From the NCBI RefSeq assembly GCF_022347565.1, contig NZ_JAKRGH010000023.1, positions 1 to 64,000 on the forward strand: DNA of 64,000 nucleotides. Reading direction: 5' to 3'. Shown piece by piece: positions 45,246 to 56,277 of this stretch; position 1 is the first letter of the stretch, and the number at the start of each line of letters is the position of its first letter. This DNA is from Vibrio sp. Of7-15. GTDB taxonomy: Bacteria; Pseudomonadota; Gammaproteobacteria; Enterobacterales; Vibrionaceae. A program made the translations under genes and the position numbers. Below the pieces are notes generated by a model. It did not search any database and was not told the origin of the DNA. It worked only from the letters and a program-made list of their open reading frames with translations.

Positions 45246-46871
45246 TTATTTTTTGCGCTCTGGAACCAGAATGGTTGGCCCTGAATGCTCTTTCGCTTCA
45301 GGATAATCTAAGGTGTAGTGTAAACCACAGCTTTCTTTACGTTCCATAGCACAGCGGATCATTAACTCTGCCACATCCAGTAAGTTTCTTAGCTCAAGTA
45401 AATTGTTCGATACTTTGAAGTTACTGTAATAGTCGTGCGTTTCCTGTTTTAGTAGTTTAATACGGCGCAGTGCTCGCTCTAGGCGTTTATCTGTACGTAC
45501 AATTCCCACATAATCCCACATGAAAAGACGTAGCTCATGCCAGTTATGCTGAATCACGACTTCTTCATCAGAGCAGGTCACTTTACTTTCATCCCAATTA
45601 GGTAAGCTTGGCGGCATTGGCACGTCGCTAATTTGACGAATAATATCTTCGGCAGCCGACCAAGCGTATACCACGCATTCAAGTAATGAGTTAGAAGCCA
45701 TGCGATTGGCACCATGAAGACCAGTGTAACTGACTTCACCAATGGCATAGAGTTGCTTCAGATCCGTTTGACCTTGTTGATCAACAATCACACCACCACA
45801 CGTGTAATGAGCCGCTGGGACGATTGGAATCGGCTCTTTGGTCATATCAAAGCCAAAGCCAAGCAATTTTTCATGAATGGTTGGGAAATGCTTTTCAATG
45901 AATTCTTTTGGCTTGTGGCTGATGTCAATGTACATACAGTCTGCGCCTAAGCGTTTCATTTCGTAGTCGATAGCACGAGCCACAATATCACGAGGAGCCA
46001 GTTCTTCACGAGGGTCGATGTCTGGCATAAAGCGTGTGCCATCAGGGCGTCTTAAATAGGCACCTTCGCCACGGAGCGCTTCCGTTAACAAGAAGTTGCG
46101 CGCTTCAGGGTGGTATAAACACGTTGGATGGAACTGGTTGAATTCTAAATTGGCCACTCGGCAACCTGCGCGCCATGCCATGGCAATACCATCACCTGAT
46201 GAGACATCTGGATTAGAGGTGTATTGGTATACTTTGGAAGCACCACCAGTGGCTAACACCACAAATTTGGCTCGTACCGTTTCCACTTGCTCTTCATTAC
46301 GGTTCCAAATATAGGCCCCAACAATATCGTCACTGCTGCCACCAATTTTATCAGCCGTAATTAAATCAAGGGCGTTATGGCGCTCTAAAATAGTAATATT
46401 GGGGTGGTTTAATACATTGTCTTGCAATGAATTTTGTACAGCCATGCCTGTTGCGTCGGCAGCATGAAGAATACGGCGATGACTATGGCCACCTTCTCGG
46501 GTTAGGTGATAACGAGGGTTCCCATTATTGTCGTTTTCCTCACGATCAAAGGGTACACCGCCATCAATCAGCCACTGCACACAGTGCTTTGCGTTTTCGG
46601 CAATGAAAGTGACGACATCTTCGTCGCATAATCCTGCACCAGCAATTTGAGTATCCTGGACATGAGATTCAATGCTGTCTGACTCATCAAATACAGCGGC
46701 AATCCCACCTTGGGCATAAAAGGTAGCCCCTTCACTGCGCGGCCCCTTACTTAATACGGTTACTTTACCGTAAGGTGCTACACGAAGCGCAAGAGATAAG
46801 CCAGCAGCACCACTACCAATCACTAATACATCGCAAAGGTGTTCACGAGTTTGTTCACGGTTTTCGTTCAT
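45246..46871 (-). CDS. nadB: L-aspartate oxidase
   Basis: NadB oxidises aspartate to iminoaspartate with FAD, the first step of de novo NAD synthesis. The 541-residue protein has the N-terminal FAD motif [15 protein letters not shown] and the catalytic region [42 protein letters not shown] and a C-terminal helical domain follow. It is divergent from rpoE as in E. coli. The gap 46872-47174 holds the rpoE promoter. Confidence 0.97.
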   Translation of the reverse strand: MNENREQTREHLCDVLVIGSGAAGLSLALRVAPYGKVTVLSKGPRSEGATFYAQGGIAAVFDESDSIESHVQDTQIAGAGLCDEDVVTFIAENAKHCVQWLIDGGVPFDREENDNNGNPRYHLTREGGHSHRRILHAADATGMAVQNSLQDNVLNHPNITILERHNALDLITADKIGGSSDDIVGAYIWNRNEEQVETVRAKFVVLATGGASKVYQYTSNPDVSSGDGIAMAWRAGCRVANLEFNQFHPTCLYHPEARNFLLTEALRGEGAYLRRPDGTRFMPDIDPREELAPRDIVARAIDYEMKRLGADCMYIDISHKPKEFIEKHFPTIHEKLLGFGFDMTKEPIPIVPAAHYTCGGVIVDQQGQTDLKQLYAIGEVSYTGLHGANRMASNSLLECVVYAWSAAEDIIRQISDVPMPPSLPNWDESKVTCSDEEVVIQHNWHELRLFMWDYVGIVRTDKRLERALRRIKLLKQETHDYYSNFKVSNNLLELRNLLDVAELMIRCAMERKESCGLHYTLDYPEAKEHSGPTILVPERKK

Positions 46872-47038
46872 ATAAATATCATGTCCCTGTCGTAATCCAG
46901 TTATCTTATCAAAATCCGTCTTTGTTCGTCACATTTACCAGTGTAAGCTAGTGGGTACAGAGCCCAAAATGGTGTCCATAGCTATTTATCAGCCTAAAGT
47001 AATGATTATTTGGGCCGTAATGTATTTTTATTATGGAT

Positions 47039-47066
47039 GGAACTTCAGTGTAGTAACACTGTCCTA
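47039..47066 (+). promoter_or_regulatory. Sigma-E-dependent autoregulatory promoter of rpoE
   Basis: The -35 element GGAACTT (47039-47045) and -10 element GTCCTA (47061-47066) are 15 bp apart. This closely matches the sigma-E consensus GGAACTT-N15/16-GTCTAA. It lies about 110 bp before rpoE. Transcription should begin near 47073 and give an untranslated leader of about 100 nt. Confidence 0.85.
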
Positions 47067-47096
47067 CATAGTGCTCAAACCAGCGGTGGTGTCAAT

Positions 47097-47141
47097 ATGA
47101 CTTTTTGCAGTCTAAGTATTCACTTTTTAATAATCCGCTAA
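47097..47141 (+). CDS. Possible 14-codon leader peptide upstream of rpoE
   Basis: In the rpoE leader an ATG opens a 14-codon frame (MTFCSLSIHFLIIR) that ends 33 bp before the rpoE ATG. It is preceded by an SD-like GGTGGTG. E. coli has a longer leader peptide gene, rseD, that overlaps rpoE and couples its translation; this one does not overlap. It may be chance. I list it because it lies just after the sigma-E promoter. Confidence 0.3.
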   Translation: MTFCSLSIHFLIIR

Positions 47142-47174
47142 GATAAATAATAACGAATAGGAGTGCGTGCTCGA

Positions 47175-47753
47175 ATGAGCGAGCAGTTGACTGATCAAGT
47201 ATTGATTGAGCGAGTTCAGCGTGGCGATAAACAAGCGTTTAATCTTTTGGTAGTAAAATATCAAAATAAAGTATGTAACCTTATTTCTCGTTATGTCAGC
47301 AATTCCGGTGATGTGCCAGACGTAGCTCAAGAAGCGTTTATTAAGGCATATCGTGCGTTACCAGGGTTTAGAGGCGAAAGCGCTTTTTATACCTGGTTAT
47401 ATCGTATCGCAGTGAACACGGCTAAAAACTACTTAGTCGCCCAGGGTAGACGCCCACCTGCAACGGATGTCGATGCTGAAGATGCTGAATACTATGAGAA
47501 TAGTGGCGCTTTAAAAGAAATATCGAACCCTGAGAACTTAACGTTGTCAGATGAATTGAAACAAGTTGTTTTTGGCACGATAGAGTCTCTGCCGGATGAT
47601 TTAAAAACCGCGATCACATTACGAGAACTGGATGGTTTAAGTTATGAAGAGATCGCAGAAATAATGGGGTGTCCAGTGGGTACGGTACGTTCACGTATTT
47701 TCCGGGCTCGAGAAGCGGTTGAAAAGAAAATTCGACCTTTAATGCAGCGCTAG
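47175..47753 (+). CDS. rpoE: RNA polymerase sigma factor RpoE (sigma-E)
   Basis: Extracytoplasmic stress sigma factor controlling outer-membrane protein folding genes. The 192-residue protein starts MSEQLTDQVLIERVQRGDKQAF. Region 2 has the YRIAVNTAKNYLVAQGRRPP segment (as YRIAVNTAKNYL and AQGRRPP), and region 4 has ITLRELDGLSYEEIAEIMGCP with VGTVRSRIFRAREA. The ATG at 47175 with AGGAG upstream is preferred over the frame from 47163. It heads rpoE-rseA-rseB-rseC. Confidence 0.98.
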   Translation: MSEQLTDQVLIERVQRGDKQAFNLLVVKYQNKVCNLISRYVSNSGDVPDVAQEAFIKAYRALPGFRGESAFYTWLYRIAVNTAKNYLVAQGRRPPATDVDAEDAEYYENSGALKEISNPENLTLSDELKQVVFGTIESLPDDLKTAITLRELDGLSYEEIAEIMGCPVGTVRSRIFRAREAVEKKIRPLMQR

Positions 47754-47779
47754 AAACCAGCGGTTAAACGGTGATGATA

Positions 47780-48403
47780 ATGGCTGACAAAGAAAAACTT
47801 TCAGCTCTGATGGATGGAGAAGCAATTGAACCAAGCCTTATTGCTTCTCTAACTGATGATAAAAAATCCTCTGAAACATGGCAGAACTTTCACCTTGTTG
47901 GTGATGTGATGCGTGGTGATGCCCCTGAATGCAAGGAATGGAATATTGCAGACAGTGTGGCTTTAGCTTTGGAAAATGAACCTGCTCACTCAGTGAATAA
48001 GCTTGAGTCAGTAGACACATTCGTTGAAGAGCAGCCAACCCCTCAAGAAGTAAAACGAACTTTACCTACGTGGTTAACGCAATTTGGCCAAGTAGCAATT
48101 GCGGCCTGTGTCTCTCTTGCTGTTATTGTTGGTGTTCAGCAATATAATGGTGGCGAGGGCGAGTTAAATCCGGCAGAACAACTTCCAGTTTTAAACACTA
48201 TTCCGTTTGCCGGGTCAGTTGAGCCTGTAAGTTTAACTCGTGATACTGTTAGGCATTCAGCATCAGATGAAGCTCAGCTTATGGAGCAACGTCGCCGTAT
48301 TAATGCCATGCTACAAGATTATGAATTACAGCTAAGGCTGAATGCTCAAGACGGTTCAATTAACCGTGAGTTGTTAGAGCAAGAATTAATATTGGCGGAG
48401 TAA
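47780..48403 (+). CDS. rseA: Anti-sigma-E factor RseA
   Basis: RseA spans the inner membrane. Its cytoplasmic part binds sigma-E, and its periplasmic part is bound by RseB and cut by DegS and RseP under stress. The 207-residue protein starts ADKEKLSALMDGEAI and has MRGDAPE in the sigma-binding part. One membrane helix lies near residues 108-124 (VAIAACVSLAVIVGVQ), and a periplasmic tail follows. Three closely spaced in-frame starts exist (GTG 47771, ATG 47774, ATG 47780); I use the last, which gives the family N terminus. Confidence 0.93.
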   Translation: MADKEKLSALMDGEAIEPSLIASLTDDKKSSETWQNFHLVGDVMRGDAPECKEWNIADSVALALENEPAHSVNKLESVDTFVEEQPTPQEVKRTLPTWLTQFGQVAIAACVSLAVIVGVQQYNGGEGELNPAEQLPVLNTIPFAGSVEPVSLTRDTVRHSASDEAQLMEQRRRINAMLQDYELQLRLNAQDGSINRELLEQELILAE

Positions 48404-49372
48404 ATGAAAAAAATTCTGGTCAGTGTGCTGGCACTGGTCAGTTTGATGACTTCTCAAGCCTCTGCAGAGTCAAGATCTGCGGAGGCTTTATTGCATCAAA
48501 TGGGCCAAGCTAGCACACAGCTAAACTATGAAATGTCTTACATACTGATTAAGCAAAACAGTATTGAGCCACTGATGTATCGCTATGCGACTTATAATGA
48601 ACAAGCCTTAGCACACTTAGTGTATTTAAGCGGTCCGGTACGTGAAGTGATCCGCCGTGGTAGTGAAATCAGCTATTTCGAACAAGGTATAGACCCATTT
48701 ACTATCGCTTCTAGTAATATGGTGGCCCCAATTCCGCCGCTCATGAACAGTGATATTGAGCACCTGTCTAAGTATTATGACTTTGTGTCCATGGGAAAAG
48801 CACGTGAAGCTGGTTCAGCGTGTGATGTGATTCGCGTCGTACCAAAAGACGGTAACCGTTACTCTTATATGGTGTGGATTGATGAACGCAGCAAGTTACC
48901 CTTACGTACTGATTTAGTGAGTCGTGAAGGGGAGGCGTTAGAGCAATATCGTGCCGTGTCTTATGTAGTGAATGATAAAATTGCAGATTTGTTGGATGGC
49001 TTGAACCAAGTAACTCTTCCGACTGCGGTGTCGATGCCAAGACGAAGCAACAGCAGTGCTGGTTGGTTTTTAGCTTGGAAGCCAGCCGGTTTTGAATCAA
49101 TCAATTATAATAGCTACCGCCTTGCTATCACGGAAAAAGCAGTTGAAAGTCAAATGTACACCGATGGGCTATTTAATTTCTCTGTGTATATTTCTGATGC
49201 AGATAGCTTGTCTGTTCGGGAGCAGTTAGTAAGACAAGGCCGCCGTACGTTTCATAGTCATATTGATGGCCAACGAGAAGTTACCGTAGTGGGCGATATT
49301 CCTCCATCTACCGCTAAACGTATCGCTGAGTCAGTGTCATTTCGTAATGTGAACAAAAAGGTGACTCAGTAA
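48404..49372 (+). CDS. rseB: Periplasmic sigma-E regulator RseB
   Basis: RseB binds RseA and shields it from DegS until lipopolysaccharide or misfolded protein signals arrive. The 322-residue precursor has a signal peptide with probable cleavage after ASA near residue 21. Two MucB/RseB domains follow: the first shows YRYATYNEQALAHLVYLSGP and VVPKDGNRYSYMVWIDE, the second WKPAGF. The ATG follows directly on the rseA stop codon, so the two are coupled. Confidence 0.95.
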   Translation: MKKILVSVLALVSLMTSQASAESRSAEALLHQMGQASTQLNYEMSYILIKQNSIEPLMYRYATYNEQALAHLVYLSGPVREVIRRGSEISYFEQGIDPFTIASSNMVAPIPPLMNSDIEHLSKYYDFVSMGKAREAGSACDVIRVVPKDGNRYSYMVWIDERSKLPLRTDLVSREGEALEQYRAVSYVVNDKIADLLDGLNQVTLPTAVSMPRRSNSSAGWFLAWKPAGFESINYNSYRLAITEKAVESQMYTDGLFNFSVYISDADSLSVREQLVRQGRRTFHSHIDGQREVTVVGDIPPSTAKRIAESVSFRNVNKKVTQ

Positions 49373-49854
49373 TGATGACAGCACTCGCCACCGTTTTACG
49401 TGTTGATAGTCAGAGAGTGACAGTGGGTTGTCAGCAAGAAACCAGCTGCGGTCATTGTTCTTCTCGCAGTAGCTGTGGAACAGGCATCGTTTCGAAAGCT
49501 CTGCCGGGCAAAGAACACCAATGGCAGCTGACAACAGACACGAAATTGCACGTAGGAGAGCTGGTTGAGATTGGTTTACCAGAAAAAAGCGTATTGCAAT
49601 CAGCGTTGGTGGTTTACATGGTTCCTCTGCTATTTTTAATACTAGGAGCAGGAATATCAGAAGCTCTGTTTTCAGGTAATGAGTTGATTACCATAGCCAC
49701 ATCAGTACTGTTTACTGGCCTTGGTATTACCATTGCTAAGCTGCTTGCAAAGGCGATTGAAACTAAAACTGCCGATAAATTGCGGTTAATTCGCGTCCTT
49801 GGAATGCCTTTATCTGCAAATATGGCGACAAATGCAGCATCTGAGGATAGCTAG
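49372..49854 (+). CDS. rseC: RseC family membrane protein
   Basis: RseC is an inner-membrane protein (160 residues). The N-terminal region carries four cysteines spaced C-x5-C-x2-C-x5-C (from GCQQETSCGHCSSRSSC), and two helices follow at about 81-130. Relatives support reducing-power delivery to iron-sulphur proteins such as SoxR (RsxC-linked), and affect sigma-E signalling slightly. The start overlaps the rseB stop by 1 bp, and a second ATG follows immediately. Confidence 0.92.
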   Translation: MMTALATVLRVDSQRVTVGCQQETSCGHCSSRSSCGTGIVSKALPGKEHQWQLTTDTKLHVGELVEIGLPEKSVLQSALVVYMVPLLFLILGAGISEALFSGNELITIATSVLFTGLGITIAKLLAKAIETKTADKLRLIRVLGMPLSANMATNAASEDS

Positions 49855-49934
49855 CAGCAGTGAAATTGGGTAGAATCCTGCAACTTGATCGTTTGATCCC
49901 ATCTATTAATTAATTGAGTTAGTCACGCCAATCC

Positions 49935-51728
49935 ATGAAGAACATTCGTAATTTTTCGATTATCGCACATATCGACCATGGTAAGTCGACCTTATCCGAC
50001 CGCTTGATCCAAGTATGCGGTGGCCTTTCCAATCGTGAAATGGAAGCGCAGGTTCTTGACTCCATGGACCTAGAACGCGAACGCGGTATCACCATTAAAG
50101 CCCAGAGCGTGACGCTCGATTACAAGGCAAAAGATGGTGAAACTTATCAACTTAACTTTATCGATACACCAGGACACGTCGACTTCTCTTATGAAGTATC
50201 ACGTTCTCTTGCTGCCTGTGAAGGGGCATTGCTGGTGGTTGATGCAGGGCAAGGTGTTGAAGCACAAACCCTAGCAAACTGTTACACCGCTATTGAAATG
50301 GATCTAGAGGTTGTGCCAATTTTGAATAAAATTGACCTGCCAGCAGCTGATCCTGAGCGCGTATCAGAAGAAATTGAAGAAATTGTTGGCATTGATGCCA
50401 TGGAAGCAACTCGTTGTTCTGCAAAGACGGGTATCGGTGTTGAGGATGTATTAGAAAACATCGTAACAGCGATTCCGGCTCCGGAAGGCGATCCTGATGC
50501 TCCAACACAAGCGCTTATTATCGATTCTTGGTTTGATAACTACTTAGGTGTTGTTTCTTTAGTTCGAATCAAAAATGGTTCTCTGAAGAAAAATGACAAA
50601 ATCAAAGTAATGAGTACTGGCCAAGTTTGGGGTATTGATCGAATTGGTATCTTTACACCTAAGCAAATTGATACTGATGTATTGCAAACTGGCGAAGTTG
50701 GTTGGGTTGTTTGTGGTATTAAAGACATCCTAGGTGCACCAGTTGGTGATACATTAACTCATGCGAAACATGGTAGCGAAGAAGCATTACCAGGTTTTCA
50801 AAAAGTGAAACCTCAGGTTTATGCTGGCTTGTTCCCTGTTTCTTCTGATGATTACGAGAACTTCCGTGATGCACTGGGCAAATTAAGCCTAAATGATGCA
50901 TCTCTGTTCTATGAGCCAGAGAGTTCAGCAGCACTAGGTTTTGGTTTCCGTTGTGGCTTCTTAGGTATGCTACACATGGAAATCATTCAAGAGCGTTTAG
51001 AGCGTGAATACGATCTAGACCTGATCACAACAGCACCAACGGTAGTATACGAAGTTGTAAAAACCGATGGTGAGATACTGTATGTAGACAGCCCTTCGAA
51101 GTTACCAGCCGTTAATGATTTGGATGAAATCCGCGAGCCGATTGCCCGTTGTAACATTCTTGTACCATCGGATTACCTAGGTAATGTAATTACGCTATGT
51201 GTCGAGAAGCGCGGTATTCAGGTAGACATGGTTTACCACGGTAATCAAGTTGCCCTAACTTATGATATTCCGATGTCAGAAGTGGTACTGGACTTCTTTG
51301 ATCGCCTGAAATCCACATCTCGTGGTTATGCGTCGCTAGACTACAACTTCCACCGTTATGAAGCGTCAAACATGGTACGTGTTGATGTACTATTGAATGG
51401 TGACCGTGTGGATGCATTAGCTATCATCACTCACCACGACAACGCGCAAGGCCGTGGTCGTCTGTTGGTTGAGAAGATGAAAGAGTTCATTCCTCGTCAG
51501 ATGTTCGATATTGCAATTCAGGCTGCAATTGGTAACCACATTATTGCTCGCTCCACCGTTAAGCAGCTGCGTAAAAACGTAATCGCAAAATGTTACGGTG
51601 GTGACGTGAGTCGTAAGAAGAAACTGTTGAAGAAACAGAAAGAAGGTAAGAAACGTATGAAGCAGATCGGTAACGTAGAGCTGCCTCAAGAAGCGTTCTT
51701 GGCTATTCTGCATGTAGGTAAAGATTAA
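49935..51728 (+). CDS. lepA: Elongation factor 4 (LepA)
   Basis: LepA is a ribosome-associated GTPase that can back-translocate or otherwise help initiation and elongation under stress. The 597-residue protein starts [21 protein letters not shown]1 is [10 protein letters not shown]3 is DTPGHVDF and G4 is NKID. The EF-G-like domains follow ([19 protein letters not shown]), and the LepA-specific C terminus contains [20 protein letters not shown]. lepB starts 71 bp further on. Confidence 0.98.
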   Translation: MKNIRNFSIIAHIDHGKSTLSDRLIQVCGGLSNREMEAQVLDSMDLERERGITIKAQSVTLDYKAKDGETYQLNFIDTPGHVDFSYEVSRSLAACEGALLVVDAGQGVEAQTLANCYTAIEMDLEVVPILNKIDLPAADPERVSEEIEEIVGIDAMEATRCSAKTGIGVEDVLENIVTAIPAPEGDPDAPTQALIIDSWFDNYLGVVSLVRIKNGSLKKNDKIKVMSTGQVWGIDRIGIFTPKQIDTDVLQTGEVGWVVCGIKDILGAPVGDTLTHAKHGSEEALPGFQKVKPQVYAGLFPVSSDDYENFRDALGKLSLNDASLFYEPESSAALGFGFRCGFLGMLHMEIIQERLEREYDLDLITTAPTVVYEVVKTDGEILYVDSPSKLPAVNDLDEIREPIARCNILVPSDYLGNVITLCVEKRGIQVDMVYHGNQVALTYDIPMSEVVLDFFDRLKSTSRGYASLDYNFHRYEASNMVRVDVLLNGDRVDALAIITHHDNAQGRGRLLVEKMKEFIPRQMFDIAIQAAIGNHIIARSTVKQLRKNVIAKCYGGDVSRKKKLLKKQKEGKKRMKQIGNVELPQEAFLAILHVGKD

Positions 51729-51798
51729 CCTATTATTGCATCGTGGTTGGGTAGAGTGCTGCTCAACCATATTTATGATTAAGATTTAAGGGATATAA

Positions 51799-52701
51799 AT
51801 GGCAAATACTTTTTCGCTCATTTTGGTCATTGTGACCTTAGTGACAGGTATCGTTTGGGCTCTGGATAAGTTTCTTTGGGCGCCAAAGCGCAAGCTAAAA
51901 ATTGAGGCTGCAGATGTCGAAGCGGGCGGGCAAGTAGATGCTGTTACCCTAGCTAAAATTGCGCCACAGCCGAGTTGGGTCGAAACGTCGGTTTCTATCT
52001 TCCCGGTGATTGGCTTAGTTTTAGTTTTACGCTCTTTTATTTATGAGCCGTTCCAGATCCCATCCGGGTCAATGATGCCAACCCTATTAGTTGGTGATTT
52101 TATCTTGGTTGAAAAGTTTACGTATGGTCTACGTGATCCAGTATGGCGTAGCAAATTGGTAGAAGTGGGTGAACCAGAACGTGGTGATGTGGTGGTGTTT
52201 AAATACCCGCCTCAGCCTAATATTGATTACATCAAGCGTGTGGTCGGTTTACCTGGTGATACCGTTTACTACAACAGCAGTAAACAACTTTGTATTAAAT
52301 CTGCTGAGGAAAGCCGTTGTAAGGTAGTGGCTTTAACCGATAAGCAAGATTCAGAGTTTGACCAAAATAACACCACTCTCATTAAATACTCAGAGAAATT
52401 GATGAGTGATATTGAGCATCAGATTCTGGTTAACCCGAGTCGCCGAGATCGTGTTTCTGCGTACCAACCTCGCCCAGGTATTAACGAGTGGGTTGTACCG
52501 GAAGGGCAGTACTTTGTAATGGGTGATAACCGAGACAACAGTGCCGACAGCCGCTATTGGGGCTTTGTTCCTGAAGCGAACCTTGTTGGTAAAGCGGTCG
52601 GGATCTGGATCAGCTTTGAATTTGAACGCAGTAGCGATAGTGTGCTGCCTTCTTGGATCCCTACTGGTGTGCGTTTTAACCGCATCGGTGGCATTGACTG
52701 A
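51799..52701 (+). CDS. lepB: Signal peptidase I
   Basis: LepB removes signal peptides from exported proteins. The 300-residue protein has two N-terminal membrane helices. Catalytic Ser91 is in PFQIPSGSMMPTLLVGDF and Lys146 in IDYIKRVVGLPGD. The VMGDNRDNSADSRYWGFV box follows. rnc begins 10 bp after the stop. Confidence 0.97.
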   Translation: MANTFSLILVIVTLVTGIVWALDKFLWAPKRKLKIEAADVEAGGQVDAVTLAKIAPQPSWVETSVSIFPVIGLVLVLRSFIYEPFQIPSGSMMPTLLVGDFILVEKFTYGLRDPVWRSKLVEVGEPERGDVVVFKYPPQPNIDYIKRVVGLPGDTVYYNSSKQLCIKSAEESRCKVVALTDKQDSEFDQNNTTLIKYSEKLMSDIEHQILVNPSRRDRVSAYQPRPGINEWVVPEGQYFVMGDNRDNSADSRYWGFVPEANLVGKAVGIWISFEFERSSDSVLPSWIPTGVRFNRIGGID

Positions 52702-52711
52702 TTGAGATAGA

Positions 52712-53383
52712 ATGACATCTTCTATTGAACGCCTACAGAAAAAGTTAGGCTATGAATTTAAAAGCCGAGATTTAATTAACTTGGCTTTAACGCACCGCAG
52801 TGCAAACAGCAAGCATAACGAGCGCCTAGAGTTTCTAGGCGATTCTATTTTAAGCTTTGTGATCGCGGATGATTTGTATCACCGTTTCCCGAAAGTGGAC
52901 GAAGGGGATATGAGTCGTATGCGTGCTACGTTGGTACGTGGGCATACATTGGCTGAACTGGGCAGAGAATTTGAATTAGGCGAATACCTACAGCTTGGCC
53001 CTGGTGAATTGAAAAGTGGCGGTTTCCGCCGTGATTCAATTTTAGCGGATGCCGTTGAAGCGATCATTGGTGCGATTTATTTAGACAGTGATATTGAAGT
53101 GGTTCGCGGTGTGATCTTAGCGTGGTACAACACCCGCTTAGAAAGCATTGAACCAGGCGTATCACAAAAAGATCCAAAAACACGCCTTCAGGAGCACTTA
53201 CAAGGTCGACGTTTACCGTTGCCTGTCTATAGTGTGACTAAAATTAAAGGTGAAGCACATAACCAAGAGTTTACGGTGCAGTGTGATGTAGCAGGTTTGG
53301 ATAAACCTGTTGTTGGTAAAGGCAGCAGTCGACGCAAGGCAGAGCAAGCGGCCGCTGAATTAGCATTGGGACAACTAAACTAA
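52712..53383 (+). CDS. rnc: Ribonuclease III
   Basis: Endonuclease for double-stranded RNA that processes rRNA precursors and many mRNAs. The 223-residue protein has the RNase III signature [19 protein letters not shown] and [14 protein letters not shown] with the acidic active-site residues. The C-terminal dsRNA-binding domain contains [16 protein letters not shown] and [18 protein letters not shown]. The last base is shared with the era start, so rnc and era are coupled. Confidence 0.98.
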   Translation: MTSSIERLQKKLGYEFKSRDLINLALTHRSANSKHNERLEFLGDSILSFVIADDLYHRFPKVDEGDMSRMRATLVRGHTLAELGREFELGEYLQLGPGELKSGGFRRDSILADAVEAIIGAIYLDSDIEVVRGVILAWYNTRLESIEPGVSQKDPKTRLQEHLQGRRLPLPVYSVTKIKGEAHNQEFTVQCDVAGLDKPVVGKGSSRRKAEQAAAELALGQLN

Positions 53384-54348
53384 TGTCTGATGAACAAGAA
53401 TTTGATTTAGATGCCTACTTTGCATCTGAAAAAAAACAATCGTCTGCTGAAGACCAACACTGTGGCTTCATTGCTATTGTTGGCCGCCCAAATGTTGGTA
53501 AGTCAACATTACTGAATAATATTCTAGGGCAAAAAATTTCGATTACCTCACGTAAGCCACAAACCACTCGTCACCGTATTATGGGTGTTGAAACAGAAGG
53601 GGATTATCAAGCGATTTATGTTGATACTCCTGGGCTGCACATTGAGGAAAAACGTGCGATTAACCGCTTAATGAATCGTGCAGCTAATAGCTCATTAAGT
53701 GACGTTAATTTAGTTTTGTTTCTTGTTGATGGTACTCACTGGACCGCTGACGATGAAATGGTGCTGAATAAATTACGTAAATCAAATTTCCCAACAGTCA
53801 TGTTGGTGAACAAAGTTGATAACGTAAAAGATCGCAATGAAGTAATGTTACACCTACAGTCTCTATCGGAAAAAATGGACTTTGTAGATGTTGTGCCAAT
53901 TTCAGCGAAAAAAGGCACTAACGTCGATGTGATTCGCAAGTTGGTTCGTGAACACTTGCCAAAAGCAGTGCACCATTTTCCGGAAGAATACGTAACGGAT
54001 CGTTCACAACGTTTTATGGCGTCTGAAATCATTCGTGAGAAACTGATGCGTTTCACGGGTGAAGAGCTACCGTATTCAGTGACGGTAGAGATTGAACGGT
54101 TTGATTACAACCCAGATACTGATGGCTTCCATATTAATGGCTTAATCCTAGTGGAACGATTAGGTCAAAAGAAAATGGTTGTTGGTAAAGGTGGTGAAAA
54201 GATCAAAACCATCGGCCGTGAAGCTCGCCTAGATATGGAAGATTTATTTGGTCGTGGCGTTTACCTTGAATTGTGGGTAAAAGTGAAATCTGGCTGGGCG
54301 GATGACGAGCGTGCGCTGCGCAGCTTAGGTTATATCGACGATTTATAA
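53383..54348 (+). CDS. era: GTPase Era
   Basis: Era binds 16S rRNA near the 3' end and is essential for small-subunit assembly. The 321-residue protein has G1 [14 protein letters not shown]3 DTPG (YVDTPGLH), G4 NKVD and the KH domain [19 protein letters not shown]. The N-terminal extension of about 20 acidic residues is longer than in E. coli. The start overlaps the rnc stop by 1 bp. The 101-bp gap to recO has no named element. Confidence 0.97.
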   Translation: MSDEQEFDLDAYFASEKKQSSAEDQHCGFIAIVGRPNVGKSTLLNNILGQKISITSRKPQTTRHRIMGVETEGDYQAIYVDTPGLHIEEKRAINRLMNRAANSSLSDVNLVLFLVDGTHWTADDEMVLNKLRKSNFPTVMLVNKVDNVKDRNEVMLHLQSLSEKMDFVDVVPISAKKGTNVDVIRKLVREHLPKAVHHFPEEYVTDRSQRFMASEIIREKLMRFTGEELPYSVTVEIERFDYNPDTDGFHINGLILVERLGQKKMVVGKGGEKIKTIGREARLDMEDLFGRGVYLELWVKVKSGWADDERALRSLGYIDDL

Positions 54349-54449
54349 CGGTGTCATTGTGTTGTCACTTTCCTTTCGTGGTTAGCGGCAACACAAACAT
54401 TTTAACGTTATTCTGGAGTACAGCTCCGAACTAATATGGAACTCCCATT

Positions 54450-55163
54450 ATGAGTGAAGGGCTGCAACGTTGCTTTGTTTTGCATCGTCGCCCGTACAGC
54501 GAAACCAGTCTTATTTTAGATGTGTTTAGCGAAGAGTATGGTCGAATTTCTGTGATGTCTAAAGGGGCACGCAGTAAGCGTTCACAGCTAAAAGGCGCTC
54601 TTCAACCTTTTACCCCACTTCTTATGAAATGGTCTGGTAAAGGCTCAATGAGAACATTGCGCCATGCAGAGCCCATTAGCTTGGGTCTTCCTTTAACTGG
54701 GCTAACCTTATATTCAGCCATGTACTTGAACGAGATTCTAGGTCGGGTACTGGAAAATGAAACCCCTTACCCAGGGCTGTTTCTTGACTACCTTTCTGCT
54801 TTAACTGAATTAGCTCAAAGCAAGAACCCTGAGCCCGCATTACGACGCTTTGAACTCGCGATGTTATCGGCGCTGGGCTATGGTGTCGATTTCTTGCATT
54901 GCGCAGGTTCTGGTGAATATGTTGATCCACAAATGACTTACCGTTATCGAGAACAGAAAGGTTTTTTGGCTTCCATGCGAGTGGATAACTTTTCCTTTTT
55001 AGGTAATGAACTCATTGCGATCAGTGAACGCAGATTCGAAACGAAACAGCAACTACAAGCCGCAAAACGCTTTACACGTATAGCACTAAAGCCGTATCTT
55101 GGCGGAAAACCATTAAAAAGCAGGGAATTATTTATCCCCCGAGCAAGGAGTATCGGAAAATGA
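54450..55163 (+). CDS. recO: DNA repair protein RecO
   Basis: RecO anneals single strands and loads RecA with RecR. The 237-residue protein has an N-terminal OB fold ([23 protein letters not shown], here [17 protein letters not shown]). [16 protein letters not shown] follows, then a helical C-terminal domain. It lacks the zinc-finger cysteine set of some RecO proteins; only one Cys is seen near residue 150. It overlaps pdxJ by 4 bp (ATGA). Confidence 0.95.
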   Translation: MSEGLQRCFVLHRRPYSETSLILDVFSEEYGRISVMSKGARSKRSQLKGALQPFTPLLMKWSGKGSMRTLRHAEPISLGLPLTGLTLYSAMYLNEILGRVLENETPYPGLFLDYLSALTELAQSKNPEPALRRFELAMLSALGYGVDFLHCAGSGEYVDPQMTYRYREQKGFLASMRVDNFSFLGNELIAISERRFETKQQLQAAKRFTRIALKPYLGGKPLKSRELFIPRARSIGK

Positions 55164-55891
55164 ATACGATTTTACTGGGCGTGAATATTGATCACGTGGC
55201 AACGCTGCGTAACGCACGAGGTACACGTTACCCTGATCCTGTTCATGCTGCAGAAATTGCAGAGCGTGCAGGTGCTGATGGTATTACTGTTCATTTGCGT
55301 GAAGATCGTCGCCATATTGTTGACCGCGATGTGAAAATTCTGAAAGAAACGATTCAGACTCGCATGAACTTGGAGATGGCTGTCACTGATGAAATGGTGA
55401 ACATTGCACTGGAAGTGAAACCTGAGTTTGTTTGCTTAGTGCCTGAAAAACGCGAAGAGCTTACTACTGAAGGTGGACTGAACGTTGCAGGTCAGCTTGA
55501 AAAAGTGAAAGAAGCCACTGAGAAGCTAACCGCTGCAGGCATTAAAGTATCTTTGTTTATTGATGCAGATCGTGAGCAAATTGATGCATCGGTTGCTTGT
55601 GGTGCTCCGTACATTGAACTTCACACTGGCCATTATGCTGATGCAACAACAGATGAAGACCAGCAAGCAGAGCTTAAAAAGATTGCAGCAGCAGCCAGTT
55701 ATGCTGACGATCAAGGTCTTAAGGTTAATGCGGGTCACGGTCTAACCTACCATAACGTGATGCCAATCGCGGCTCTGCCTGAGATCTATGAGCTGAATAT
55801 TGGTCACTCTATTGTTGGTCGTGCGGTATTTGATGGTTTAAATAAAGCCGTTGCAGATATGAAGCAAATCATGCTGGATGCTCGTCGTTAA
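55160..55891 (+). CDS. pdxJ: Pyridoxine 5'-phosphate synthase
   Basis: PdxJ condenses 1-deoxyxylulose 5-phosphate with 3-amino-2-oxopropyl phosphate, the last ring-forming step of vitamin B6 synthesis. The 243-residue TIM barrel has [32 protein letters not shown] and [12 protein letters not shown], and ends with [15 protein letters not shown]. It overlaps recO and is followed after 2 bp by acpS. Confidence 0.98.
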   Translation: MNTILLGVNIDHVATLRNARGTRYPDPVHAAEIAERAGADGITVHLREDRRHIVDRDVKILKETIQTRMNLEMAVTDEMVNIALEVKPEFVCLVPEKREELTTEGGLNVAGQLEKVKEATEKLTAAGIKVSLFIDADREQIDASVACGAPYIELHTGHYADATTDEDQQAELKKIAAAASYADDQGLKVNAGHGLTYHNVMPIAALPEIYELNIGHSIVGRAVFDGLNKAVADMKQIMLDARR

Positions 55892-55893
55892 TC

Positions 55894-56277
55894 ATGGCGA
55901 TTGTTGGATTAGGCACTGATATTGCCGAAATAGAAAGGGTCGATAAGGCCCTTTCTCGTACTGGTGAGACCTTTGCAAAGCGTATACTCTCAGAGCAAGA
56001 GTGGGGTAAATTTACCGAAACTAAGCAGAAAGGCCGTTTGCTAGCAAAGCGTTTCGCCGCAAAAGAAGCTGCCTCTAAAGCGCTTGGAACTGGCATTGCT
56101 TGTGGTGTCACTTTTCATGATTTTGTGATCAGTAATGATGAAAGAGGCAAACCCATACTGATTTTACAGAACCGAGCCGCTGAGCTGGCCCAAACAATGG
56201 CGGTGTCTCATATCCACCTAACCATTGCTGATGAACGTCACTATGCGGTGGCTACTGTGATTTTTGAATCCAATTAA
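55894..56277 (+). CDS. acpS: Holo-(acyl-carrier-protein) synthase
   Basis: AcpS attaches 4'-phosphopantetheine from CoA to ACP. The 127-residue protein has the family motif [15 protein letters not shown] and [16 protein letters not shown] with the magnesium ligand Glu. The length is standard. It is the last gene of the lepA-to-acpS block. Its stop codon overlaps the barA stop codon on the opposite strand by 4 bp. Confidence 0.97.
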   Translation: MAIVGLGTDIAEIERVDKALSRTGETFAKRILSEQEWGKFTETKQKGRLLAKRFAAKEAASKALGTGIACGVTFHDFVISNDERGKPILILQNRAAELAQTMAVSHIHLTIADERHYAVATVIFESN

